A DNA stretch of 64,000 bases from Echiichthys vipera (Eukaryota > Chordata > Actinopteri > Perciformes > Trachinidae): contig OY829661.1 in assembly GCA_963691815.1 (NCBI GenBank), positions 16,988,849 through 17,052,848 of the forward strand, in the 5' to 3' direction. Every line of letters starts with the position of its first letter. Position 1 is the stretch's first letter. This document shows positions 22,190 through 32,278 of this stretch, one piece after another. The translations under genes were made by a program, and so were the position numbers. A model generated the notes under the pieces. It did no database searches and was not told where the DNA came from. It saw nothing but the letters and a program-made list of their open reading frames with translations.

Positions 22190-23157
22190 ACCGAGCACTC
22201 TCACTCTGAGCTGGGCGCCACCGGTTCCTGCTGTCAAGAGGAGAAGTAGTCCAGACCAGCATCTTCACTTCCCTTAAGTATTGATGAGGCACACCTTATG
22301 TTGATGACCAATACACCATCGTCAACCCTTCGTAGCAGTGACACACCAGACTTTCTGTATTAGTCTGTGGTCCTCTAACCCTGCACAGTGTATCTTTTAG
22401 CCTGTCACGTAAACGCACAATGTAAACACTGTTTGGGCTGTTGGTACAAAGATGAGCCTTATTTTTGAGATTGTGTTATACTTTATTCTTGGGGAGTGTT
22501 CAGTTTGTAAGGTTTGATGCAGATGAGGATGATGATGATTATGATGATGATTATCAAACCTAAGAGCCGCGGTCCATCTGCACCCTAAGCACCGACCTTT
22601 TGATATGCAATTGTGGATTGAAACAATGAAAGGGTCCATTGCTTTTTAAGTGTAATTTATGATTATTTAGTAATGCTTCCTTGCCAGTCTGCAATAAAAG
22701 GATCCTGAAACTAAAACTATTCTGTGGCTGTGGATTTCTATAACTGAGTCATCTTAAACTTGCTGATCTGTAAAACATTGTTAGCGTTTTGCACAACAGT
22801 ACAAAGTATTTAGAACCATAGCGCACAATGTTTAGTGAAGTGGTCCTATGCAGGAATGTTTAAGGAATTAGACACGCTGAGCGAGATGTCCTTAATCAAC
22901 ACAAAACACCCTGTTAAAAAAAAAAAGAAAAAGAGTTTTGTACCAGACGTTAATGATGTTGCTCCATAAGACATGTTTGTAATATGGCATGAAAGATCGA
23001 TCCAGTTTGCAAAGCAACAGGCTCCTGCATGCACCTTTACTGCACTGAATATAAATGTACAATGTTAAAAAAAAAAAAGACGAAAATTGACAAATTGTCA
23101 CTCGTGGATTTAAAGGCAGCGTTAGAAAATACATTCAGGTCACAGTGTTGATAAAAG
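22190..23157. other. ISCU 3' UTR and TMEM119 3' UTR (convergent)
   Basis: ISCU 3' UTR runs to its AATAAA at 22693. It includes a short GAT-rich run near 22525-22550. From there to 23157 is the probable TMEM119 3' UTR, with A- and T-homopolymers and no coding features. Confidence 0.5.
22693..22698 (+). terminator. ISCU polyadenylation signal
   Basis: AATAAA about 500 nt after the stop codon, followed by GT/T-rich sequence. Confidence 0.65.
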
Positions 23158-23320
23158 TTAGAAGGCAGTTTTCTCTCCTGCGATCAGCTGAAGTGTAGCA
23201 GAGTCATTGTGAATATGCAGAGAGGATGGCCGGAGACTCCTGCCAGTTAAAGGCTCCCGTGCATCCTCTTCCTCTGGATGAAGCTGCTCTGGAGGATTCA
23301 GCTCGGGGACTCCTGCTGCC

Positions 23321-23353
<33 letters not shown>

Positions 23354-24036
23354 GCTGCTGCTTCACTGTCAGAAAGCTCACACAGCTCCTTTTCCTCAGG
23401 GAGACTTGGTAGCTGCTGGTCCAGGTTGCTGCCATCTGGCTGAGAGCTGTCCTCTGGACTGTGCTCTGCTACTTTCTGTCTGGGGTCACTTCCATCTGCA
23501 ACATCAACACATTTATTTGGTGTGCGCAGCCTCTTGGCAGCCTTCATAATGTCCGCCTGGAGCTGTTTGTGGCAGTCCATTGGCTCACTTTCCTGCTCAG
23601 GAACGGCCTTTTCTGGCACTTCATTAAAGAGTTTAGCACCTCCGGTTTTGTCCCTGTGGTCCACGTACATTTTTGAGGGGAAGGAGGAAGGGTAGTAGGC
23701 ATTGACTTTGCGCCTGCGGCTCATGATGATTGCCCCACAGATCATAAGGAAAACAAGAAGGGTGAGAGAACCTGCGACAAGGATAAGGAGCCTGTTCTCC
23801 TTCAGAAAGTCCACAACTTGATTCAGGAAGTCACTTTCCACATGGGTGGGGCCAACAGGTGTGGTTTGGTACTCGGAGAAAAGGTCGGTGGTGGGTAGAG
23901 AGGAAGTTATGATACTGAGTTCTTCCTCATCCGTACTTCCTTCTAGAAGACTGAATAATGGCAGAGGTGTGGCCAGGCATCTGCTGATGCCAAACGCCGC
24001 ACACAGACCAATCAGATGAAGGGCCATTGGGAGCAT
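23158..24036 (-). CDS. tmem119: TMEM119, single-pass membrane protein of microglia/osteoblasts
   Basis: One coding exon, 292 residues, starting at ATG 24036; an acceptor (TTTACAG) at 24053 implies a 5' non-coding exon. Residues 1-22 are a signal peptide. A short acidic, Thr-rich ectodomain follows, then a transmembrane helix at about 83-105 (LLILVAGSLTLLVFLMICGA) and a basic stop SRRRK. The juxtamembrane block NAYYPSSFPSKMYVD with FNEVPEKA matches the most conserved part of mammalian TMEM119, and QLQADI also recurs. The tail is Pro/Glu-rich and has an alanine tract (residues 225-241, one Val) encoded by GCN repeats. Mammalian TMEM119 promotes osteoblast differentiation and marks microglia. 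Fish carry paralogs (a/b), which I cannot separate here. Confidence 0.92.
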
Positions 24037-26398
24037 GGTTTCCCCTCAGGATCTGTAAATAACAGTAAACGTCAGTAACCCAAATGTCAGTGCCATATGT
24101 GATGACAGTTTGTGTGAGACAAACATCTGTTATTTTGAAAGAAAAGAAAAAATGCTGCTGTTCTAAAGGTATTTCAACAGCAGGTGTGGTTAAGGAGCTT
24201 GAACGTAACGGTAATACATTATAGGCCTAGTGCACAGTGAAAACATGGATATTAACAGCATCATATACTGTACATATTTCTGCAGAATATCAACCGAGTC
24301 TGCACAGTTTATTACACTGGCTTTATCCTAGCTTGGCCTGCACTTTTTACTCATTCATAATCTGCATATCTAGATACCACAAGTGGGTAAATGCGAAAAT
24401 ATGTTTTTTCTCTCCAATTTGTGTGGAGTGACCCTAAAACACTGCTTTAGTTATTTATTTGGATCACAATCAGCTCTCTGCTCGGTCTGTGTGTCACTGG
24501 CAGCTCCCAAACTCTTATCCTCATTCTGCTCATTCTGCTCAATCTGCGTGCAAGCTGGGCCATGAGACTCCACTTTCATCTGGAAAAAAGGGGGGTGGGA
24601 TGTTGTTTTTTTTTTCTTCTAGAATGAATCACACACTCCAAACATACATGGCCACACATGCCTGTGCAATTAGCCACATAAACATACGCGCATAAGGCTG
24701 CCACACGCACACACGGAATGAATCTTCAGTCAGCAGATTTTTAAAAGTACAAAAATGGAAAAAGGGAGGCCTGCTTTGACCTAGATTCAGTCTTTGGTCC
24801 TCTTTACCAACTTTTAATAGACTCACTTCCTTTGGCTTGATGCTGCTCTGAAGGCATCACGATGCTGTCACATCCAATTGACACATCAAGAAGCCTCTTC
24901 TTGAGTGTGAACATTCAAAGAAAAAAACTCTAAAATGTCAGAACATTGAACTCACCATCCACTGTGGCAGTAGAAGTGTCTCAGTTGGAATCTCTGATGG
25001 AGGATGTGTGAAACCAGTCTGGAAAAAGTGAACTGAGAAAGAGAGCGAGCACAGCAGAGAGTAGCAAAAACTCCACGAGCTACGCCACTCCTGCAGTTTC
25101 AGATTTCAGGCTGTCTGGATAGTGCAAAAAAAAAAAAGAAAAAGAAGAGATGTAGTTACCCATGAGGACAAATCCCTCCTTCGTCCTCTCCACTGTTCTC
25201 CTCCCTCTTCAGCTTCCCAGAGAGAGTCTGTGCTCTCCGTCCTGCGCACAGATTGTTCTCGTTAGGTAGGAGTTTATAATGTGCTGTGGGGGCAGGGACC
25301 CTTTCCTCCACTCTCCTGTGTGGCTAAGTGGATGTGCAAGGCCGAGAAACCATGGTGGGATGAAAAAAAACAACATATGACTATAAAACGTCAAAAACCA
25401 ACCCTCAAATGGCATCATCTGCAACATGTGTTCTCATTTTAAAGCCTCTGATTGACAGTCTGGCCTTTCCTTCAACCTCAGCCTCTGACACTGATGGCTA
25501 ACAGCAGGCCTGCTGGGGGAAAAAAAAGTCAGAGAGCAGCTTGTGAGAGTGACCAGCTAATGCAGGAAGAGGTTAATGTTTCCTGTGCAGACAAACCCCC
25601 CGTAACAGTCAAGACAAGGGGGACTTTACTCCTGAGGCAAGCAATTAAAACTCACACGGTGTGTGTGACCAGTAAGTTTAGGGAGGGAGTGTGACTGCGT
25701 ATGAGCGAGCCCTAAAAGTGACTGTGGGTATGTGTGTGCAAATGCATTTTTGGCAAGTCTACTGTGTTTGTGATCAGTCAAGACAAGACTAGCTTTATAT
25801 GGTCATCAGGAGCATGAGCCGAGGTCCTGCATCCTCCAGGTTTACATTCATCTCAGCTCTGTTGATAGTCACTGGTGACTGTTTCGGTTGCACATAGCTC
25901 AACATGAAAAAAAAAAAAAAAAAAAAGCCATAATGAGCATTCAGGACTCTGTTTTCTTTTCGCAGGAAGGGAAGTGACTATGAAATCCAGTCCAGCGTAG
26001 AAGAAAAGCCTTTTATAAAACCTGTCATAAATAAGAGAACTGACTCCCTTCTGTCCTGTGAGTGAGTTTTATTATGACTGTTTAGAGAAACGTTAGGACA
26101 TGGAACACCTTCAACATAAAAGAAACAGAGCTGTCTTGTGTTGTATGGTGTCTCTGTTTTTTTTACCTGAGCACTCATATGGACAATTTGTAGCATAAAG
26201 TTTATCTGAATTACTCAAAGCACTGTTCTTATTTGGAGCTATCTGTTTGAAGAAAGAAAAACTTTGGTAACCCTTATTTTATGGGTCCGTAAAGTCTAAT
26301 CATGTTCTTATCATTGCTTAAGAAGGCGTCACTATTATTTATATAGGTAAAAATACAGAATGTGTTCAATTGGTAAACTACCAAATAAACAATTCCAA
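24037..26398. other. TMEM119 upstream region
   Basis: Contains the TMEM119 5' non-coding exon(s) and promoter, not resolved; candidates lie around 24830-25330, which is less AT-rich. A pure A-run is at 25906-25926. No coding exon or named repeat recognised. Confidence 0.35.
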
Positions 26399-26402
26399 TT
26401 AA

Positions 26403-26837
26403 AAGTCCCATAATATGTGAATTCACATTCATACTTGTATGTTTGGTTTGTACTAGAACATGTTTACATACTTTAATTTCAAAAACATTATTTTTCTTAC
26501 AATGTCTGTCTGAATATACCTGTATTCACCCTCCGAAAGCCCCAATCCCCCCCAAAGAACAGTCTGCTCTGATTGGTCGGTGTTTCCAGGTCTTCTGCAT
26601 CTGTGCTCTTGGGGTCTCTGCGCCGTCATTACAGCCCTGGAATGACTGTTATAGCACTGTAGCGGCTCTTTCTATCTATAAATAGTATAGTTGTGTCATC
26701 ACAACTGTGCAGAAGGTTTCTGAATACGGACTTTGTGCATTTCTCTGTGGATTGAGCGTTTTGTTACTTTCACAGTATTTATATAGCATCTCAGTTTGCG
26801 TTACAACAAAACTCACTTTTTACAATATGTGGAAATT
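26403..26837 (+). mobile_element. TTAA-flanked MITE family A, copy 1 (degraded 3' end)
   Basis: Follows TTAA (26399-26402) with AAGTCCCATAATATG. It shares the interior of the intact copy at 29148-29626 in the same order: CATACTTGTAT, TACTAGAACA, CTGTATTCACCCTC, CAGTCTGCTCTGAT, TTTCTGAATA, GTGGATTGAG. It ends in TTTACAATATG without a clean terminal repeat. Confidence 0.7.
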
Positions 26838-27529
26838 GCTCTGGAAATCAACAATTGTCTGAACTTTGACTTAATTTTCCTTCAAATTAGAACAAAATAA
26901 AAGAATGATTCGGCAATAACAGATCGAAAATAAATTGTTACCAAACCGATAAATAAGGCATTCGTTTAATAAATTATCACAGTACAGAAGCTGCATCTCT
27001 ACACCCACATAAGCAGAGTTACATTCAGTTTAACCAAAAATCAAATTACAGCGTTCATACAATAAAGCCTCAGTGCTACCAGAATAGCACTTGTAAACTG
27101 AACAGTGTCTGTGAAGAACTCTAATCCCTTGAAACAACAAGCCTTCCTGTCTCCCGTCGCTAAGTGAAATACCATCAGGGCTCAGCGCAGGATGTTAAAA
27201 AAAATCACTCTCCTCATTCTGATTTAAAGTCTCTCGTGGAGGGCAAGTGTAAAATTATGCCAAAAGTCTTAACTCTTGCCTAAAATAAAACATGACCTGG
27301 CCTCACAAAACGTCAGATACAGTTAATGGTACATAAACATAAAACAGTGACTGTTTTGGGTTTGTTTGTGTTTCTGTCTCTTCCTCCACAGGAGTAGGTC
27401 GTGCAGCAGAGCCAAACCACAGACATCAAAAGGGAAGCATGAGTGTATTCAAACAGCAACTATTTCCCCATCACTGACATCAGACAGATCGTTCCAATCA
27501 GGCGTCTGACGACAATAATAATAATAATT
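26838..27529. other. SELPLG 3' UTR region
   Basis: Immediately downstream of the SELPLG stop on the minus strand and probably its 3' UTR. Low-complexity AAT repeats flank the stop codon (about 27515-27530). Nothing else recognised. Confidence 0.4.
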
Positions 27530-28852
27530 CTAAACGTAGCGGTCGTTTTCCGGAAGGAAGCTGCTGAGAGTGAGGTTATCTCCTCCGTCCTCATCGCTGT
27601 CTGCACCACCATGGATCACCAGGACTCCATTACTGACTGGATTGCGTTGTCTTGAGTAACTGTAATTCCTCTCAGGCAGCAGGGATGAAATGCACATCAT
27701 TTCTGTGGCCGGCTGAGGTTTTTTCACCTTGTAGTTCCTTGTCGACAGCTTGGTGCAGAGGACGACGGTAGAGACCATGAAGAAGGTGGCCACAGCACCT
27801 AGGGAGGCGATGGCGATGAGGCAGTGCCTCACCACGCCCCGGCTGGAACAGGGTTGGACCTCAGCGCTCGGTGGGCTCTTTGAGGCTTCACAAGATGCTG
27901 TTGTAGGTGTCGGAGTTGATTTGGTGGTCAGGACTGGCAAACTCTTGGTCATGTGAGGGTTCATGATTCCCACAGGACTGGTGGAGTCATTGGTGGTGGA
28001 GACATTGGTGGTGGAGATGGGAGAATAGGTTGAGAATGAGATGGCGGGGGACTCAGTGGTAGACCCCACTGTGTCGGGAAACTGTGATGTGGAGATAGGG
28101 GCTCTTGTCGCAGGAGAAGAGGAGGAACGCTCAGTGCTAGTGGGGAATGTCTCACCTATCGTGAGGGCAAACACAGATGCCATCTCAGAGGTGGGGTTAG
28201 CTGTTGTTATGTTTGTAGTAGAAGCTGAGGGGCTGCTGATGGTCTGGATGAAGACTGGAGCCTGAGTTGAATTAGAAGATGTGGTGGAAGATAACTCTGA
28301 TGTCACTTCGGGCTTTGTGGTGGACGTAGGCTGAGGCAAAGACACAGCCACTGTTGTCAAAGTTGCTGCAGAAGGTGTCGCAGGAGCAGTTGTGTCGGTA
28401 GAAGTGATGGGTGAGTGCCGATGCATCTGATCATCTGTAGGTTTTGCTGTCTCTGAGGCCGTCGCAGTGTGGGAAGGATGTGCTGAGCCCCCAGCTGTGG
28501 TGACTGCTGTGGAGGTTTGAAGCGAGCGCGGACCCGAGATGTTTGTTGTTGTTGCTGCAGTGTTCATGGAAACCAAACCAGAAGTGCCCTCACTTGAGCT
28601 GTCACTTCTGTCAGTGACGATTACTCTGGGTGGTGCAGTGGTCTCTGCTGGTGCAACGCTTATGTCTGCAGGTCTTTGAGTTGCAGTATGAAGTGTATGT
28701 ACACTGATCATCTGCTTGGTTGTTTTGTCTGGTTCAGCGGATGACTTGATGCTGCTGGTTTCTGGGATGGAAGCACTCATGGACTCCATACTAAACAAAA
28801 GAGATGTACTCCATAGCAGAGTCAGACACATCTTTGTGCTTAATAGCATCAT
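27530..28852 (-). CDS. selplg: SELPLG (PSGL-1), mucin-type selectin ligand
   Basis: One coding exon, 440 residues from ATG 28852, preceded by an acceptor (CATTTCAG), as in mammals where the coding part is one exon. Residues 1 to about 27 are a signal peptide. The ectodomain (about 28-340) is a Ser/Thr/Pro-rich mucin without regular decamer repeats, with N-glycosylation sites such as NIS, NST, NIT, NVS and NDS. Three Cys flank the membrane (SCEAS, QPCSS, RHCLI). The transmembrane helix is at about 344-366 and is followed by the basic TRNYKVKK. The cytoplasmic tail has EMMCISSLLPE and GDNLTLSSFLPE, closely matching the human tail motifs MVCISSLLP and GDDLTLHSFLP that bind ERM proteins and signal. 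The human N-terminal sulfotyrosine motif is not present. Position between TMEM119 and CORO1C matches human. Confidence 0.92.
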   Translation of the reverse strand: MMLLSTKMCLTLLWSTSLLFSMESMSASIPETSSIKSSAEPDKTTKQMISVHTLHTATQRPADISVAPAETTAPPRVIVTDRSDSSSEGTSGLVSMNTAATTTNISGPRSLQTSTAVTTAGGSAHPSHTATASETAKPTDDQMHRHSPITSTDTTAPATPSAATLTTVAVSLPQPTSTTKPEVTSELSSTTSSNSTQAPVFIQTISSPSASTTNITTANPTSEMASVFALTIGETFPTSTERSSSSPATRAPISTSQFPDTVGSTTESPAISFSTYSPISTTNVSTTNDSTSPVGIMNPHMTKSLPVLTTKSTPTPTTASCEASKSPPSAEVQPCSSRGVVRHCLIAIASLGAVATFFMVSTVVLCTKLSTRNYKVKKPQPATEMMCISSLLPERNYSYSRQRNPVSNGVLVIHGGADSDEDGGDNLTLSSFLPENDRYV

Positions 28853-29147
28853 TGTTGTTTCTGAAATGACAGAAAAGATTCAAATTAACTGAATGCAATG
28901 CAAGATGTTTGTTAAATAAAATATATCCAAAGGATCACAAGCTTTGAGTTTTTTTTCTGGTTTATTATGTTTGTGCTTTAACAAAGTAGCAATTATAAGT
29001 ATACTTATATAAATATTTACGCTGTATCCTACAACTTCTGAACTTACATCTGGAACATGTATCCAGTGCAAATAATGGTCTTGTCTGTTTGTTTTGTTTT
29101 TAACTGTATCATTTGTGTATATAAAATACTGTAACTTATGATGTTAA

Positions 29148-29626
29148 AGGTCCCATATTATGCTCATTTTCAGGTTCATACTTGTATTTTTGTTTTCTAC
29201 TAGAACAGGTTTAAATGCTTTAATGTTAAAAAAACATTTTTTTTCCTCATACTGTTTGTCTGAACATACCTGTATTCACCCTCTGTCTAAAACGCTCCAT
29301 TTTAGGTCCTGTCTCTTTAAAACATCCTCCTGAAAAAACCCAGTCTGCTCTGATTTGTTTCAGTTGGCGTATCTGCACCGTCATTGCAGCCGGGAATGAC
29401 TAACAGCACTGTAACGGCACTTTCTACCTATATATACGGTATAGTTGTGACATTACAACCGAACAGAAATCCTGACGACTCGTTAAAAGCCAGTTTCTGA
29501 ATATGGGCTGTGTGCATTTCACTGTGGATTGAGTGTTTTGATACTTTCCCAGTTTACATATCACCTCGACCTGCTTTATAATAAAAAAAGACTTGAAAAT
29601 ATCACTTTTTTACAATATGGGACCCT
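29148..29626 (+). mobile_element. TTAA-flanked MITE family A, intact copy 2
   Basis: A 479-bp element with TTAA on both sides (29144-29147, 29627-29630). Inverted ends are AGGTCCCATATT on the left and AGGGTCCCATATT read from the right. It has no coding capacity. TTAA duplications fit piggyBac or Kolobok-type mobilisation. Related copies are at 26403-26837, 48698-49158 (inverted) and 63119-63283 (inverted). Confidence 0.85.
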
Positions 29627-29630
29627 TTAA

Positions 29631-30243
29631 ACATTAGTTAGAGTAAAATAACACAAATGGGGAAACAGTGTGTCATGTGTCTGCCAGTGACATCCTATGA
29701 TGAAACGGTCATGCGTCCTTCACCACACCCAACGCTACATTTTCAAAGAAAAAACACAGAAGTATTGCATTTTTAGAGTTAATCTGAATCTTTCTTAAAA
29801 GCTGTCTATACAGCATCAGAATCCAGATTATATGTTTTTTTTCTACAAGAGATCTGTTTGCAGCAAAGGTTTCAGCATCAGATATTCTGTAACTTTGGAA
29901 GTGTTGTCAAAGTTAAGAATACATTTAAGGTATGAAGGAAACAACGCAGCTTAGTCAGCTTTGATAATCCTAATAGAAAATATATATATTTTTTAGCAAG
30001 AAAGGAACTTCACTCAATACCAATACATACGAAGGAAGCAGTAGATCCCAAAAGCAGAAACATGTAGCCAAAACAAAGATTTTGAATGTGTCCAGTCTTA
30101 CCTGGGTGCCGGTGAAACACAGGGATGGACGAGATGATGAAATGTGGAAAAAGGTCAGCTCATTTCAACCCCTGTGGGAGAACATCCTTGGAGCTCTGAC
30201 ATGCTGACTGCAGCGCTGCTTGATAGAAGAAACAGGAAATGTT

Positions 30244-30277
<34 letters not shown>

Positions 30278-30944
30278 CACACAGATGCATGTCAGATACA
30301 GACACTTCCAACGCACAGCAAGGAAGTAAAGAAAAGTGTAATTGTAATAAGATGTTTATTACCTCAGTGATGAAAAGTTGAGGAGAGCTCAGGTGCTGAT
30401 AGCTTGGGCTGCATGTTTTGAACACAATTTTTTCAAAATAAAAATGTAGCAGGAAGTACTCAGTTCTGTAAACAGATGTTTCTCGCATGTCAACTTCTGA
30501 AACTACACTTCTGTCAAAGATTTACAGCCGTATGTCATGTGGGTTACACCACAGCAACAAAACAAATCAGCTAGATGAGGGCATTATGTCAAGTGTAATA
30601 CATGCAGAAATAAAATACACTGAAAGTAACAAAAGTCCATGTAATGTTTTAATGATTTAAAGTGTGGAGGTTTGGTGCCCTGGCCTTTCAGACTGATATG
30701 CAAAAACACGACAAAATACAAAGCTTGCATCACATTTTTGTACCCTATGAGGAAACAGAAATGTTCTTCTTGGAAATCTTAACTGTCACTTCCTGTACTG
30801 CTGAGTCAAACTGAGATGTGGTTGTTAATGATAAAAAAGTCACAGGATGATAAACTTCTATTCGTCTGTCGTGTTTGGATGGTGCCATGCTTTAAAAAAC
30901 AACACCTTAGCATCAAGCAATGAAGACTCACTGCCTTGCTCTCA
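29631..30944. other. SELPLG upstream region with CA microsatellite
   Basis: Presumably holds the SELPLG 5' non-coding exon and promoter; a donor-like TACCTGGGTG (minus strand, near 30101) could end such an exon. A (CA)n tract of about 40 bp is at 30244-30283. No coding exon seen. Confidence 0.4.
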
Positions 30945-31150
30945 CCAGTGGTGGAAAGTAACGCAAGTACAATTACTCAGGTACTGCATTTACAATAAGG
31001 ACACATTTGGGGTACTTTACTTCAGTACTTTCATTTTATGCTACGACATACTTATACTGAACTACATTTGCTTGACAGCCTCAGTCATTATTTACTTTTC
31101 AAATTAAGATTTTACATAAAACAAACAAACATAAGCTTATTTAGTACACT
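30945..31150 (+). repeat. Fish interspersed repeat (GTGGAAAGTAACNNAGTAC type)
   Basis: Begins CAGTGGTGGAAAGTAACGCA, then AAGTACAATTACTCAGGTAC, GGGGTACTTTACTTCAGTAC and ACTGAACTACATTTG. This order is typical of a very abundant percomorph DNA element. Ends not delimited. Confidence 0.6.
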
Positions 31151-31436
31151 GATTATAGTGGTTCTGCACCTTTTTTTTATTGTGGCCTCCTATATTTTGT
31201 TAAAAAAGAAGAAAACTAAATCTGAGAATTTATAGATAGATAAGATATAAAGTTAACAGCTGTTTGAGCACCATCATTAAACAAGAAAAGAAGCAACAGC
31301 TAACAGGTTTTAGGTTCTGGTGTGTGTTGAGTCCGAGCTGAGACGATGAGTTGATGGATTGATTAGTCGACCTGCAGAGATAGAGACTAATTAAAGCCCA
31401 AAGGAAAAGCAAACAGAAGTTGTCATGTGTAAAACC

Positions 31437-31442
31437 TTTATT
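31437..31442 (-). terminator. Putative CORO1C polyadenylation signal
   Basis: AATAAA on the minus strand, about 840 nt after the CORO1C stop. Position is plausible for the 3' UTR end but not proven. Confidence 0.4.
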
Positions 31443-31606
31443 ATGTGCACAGAACTGTTTGTCAGGGGGTTCAGTGAAACACAAGCTGGGTGAGTGGTCC
31501 CTTCCCAACACTAAATATGCACTTGAGAGGGCGACTTCAGTTTGACCCTTAACAGTGACAAGAGGCACCACTACATTTGCACAACATTTACACCAGAGAG
31601 ATGCAA

Positions 31607-31636
31607 CCCCCGCCCCCCCCCCCTCCCTCCCTCCCC
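31607..31636 (-). promoter_or_regulatory. G-run in the CORO1C 3' UTR, possible RNA G-quadruplex
   Basis: On the transcript strand this reads GGGGAGGGAGGGAGGG followed by a long G-run, a C and more Gs. Four or more closely spaced G-tracts meet the usual G-quadruplex rule. Lies inside the inferred 3' UTR. Confidence 0.5.
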
Positions 31637-32278
31637 AATAAAACCCAATGTTAGATTTCAAGCCCAGAACAGGGAAAAAAAGTTGTTGTTTTTTTTAAAA
31701 GGAATTCTTCCACATTCATAAATCTGATGGTTATCAATGAGCAAACTGGGAGGAAAAAAGTTCAACAGCTATTGTTTAAAAATATCCAGCTTGACTAAAT
31801 CAATCTGCCAGGTTGTGAATGGAATGTACAACAGGAGAGAAACATAAATGTAAAAGCAGTGCATGAAACAGCACAAAATTCATATTTGGCAACACAAAAA
31901 ATAACAATGGAAATACTGATGCTACATACAGTTTTTGAGTAGTAAGTACAAACTTCACATGAGAATGTTTTACCACAATTTGAAAAAAAAAAAAAAAAGT
32001 TAAGACTTTTTCCTTCAACAAAAATGTCTTTTTCTTCAAATGTGTACATGAGCTGCGAGAGTTTTGTGCCTTTTCTCCACGTGTCGGGGCGAAGTGTGAA
32101 ACTGGAGACTTGATGAGGAAAAAAAAAAAAAGTTCATCTTGGAATGTAGGGCTTGGTGTCGTCACGGGGACGACGCCAAGCTCAGTGAAGCCGAATCTTT
32201 GAGAAATTTACCGTGGCTGACCCCGTCCATTTGATTCCTCTCCAAAACGAAGAACGGTCCCGGGAAGGGGGGCACATC

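Noticed and set aside
23226..23549. 107-codon open frame on the plus strand rich in leucine
   Set aside because: It is antisense to the TMEM119 coding exon; the leucine run is the reverse of the alanine tract.
27750..28265. Open frames on both strands overlapping SELPLG
   Set aside because: They are shadows of a Ser/Thr/Pro-rich coding exon, which tends to leave other frames open.
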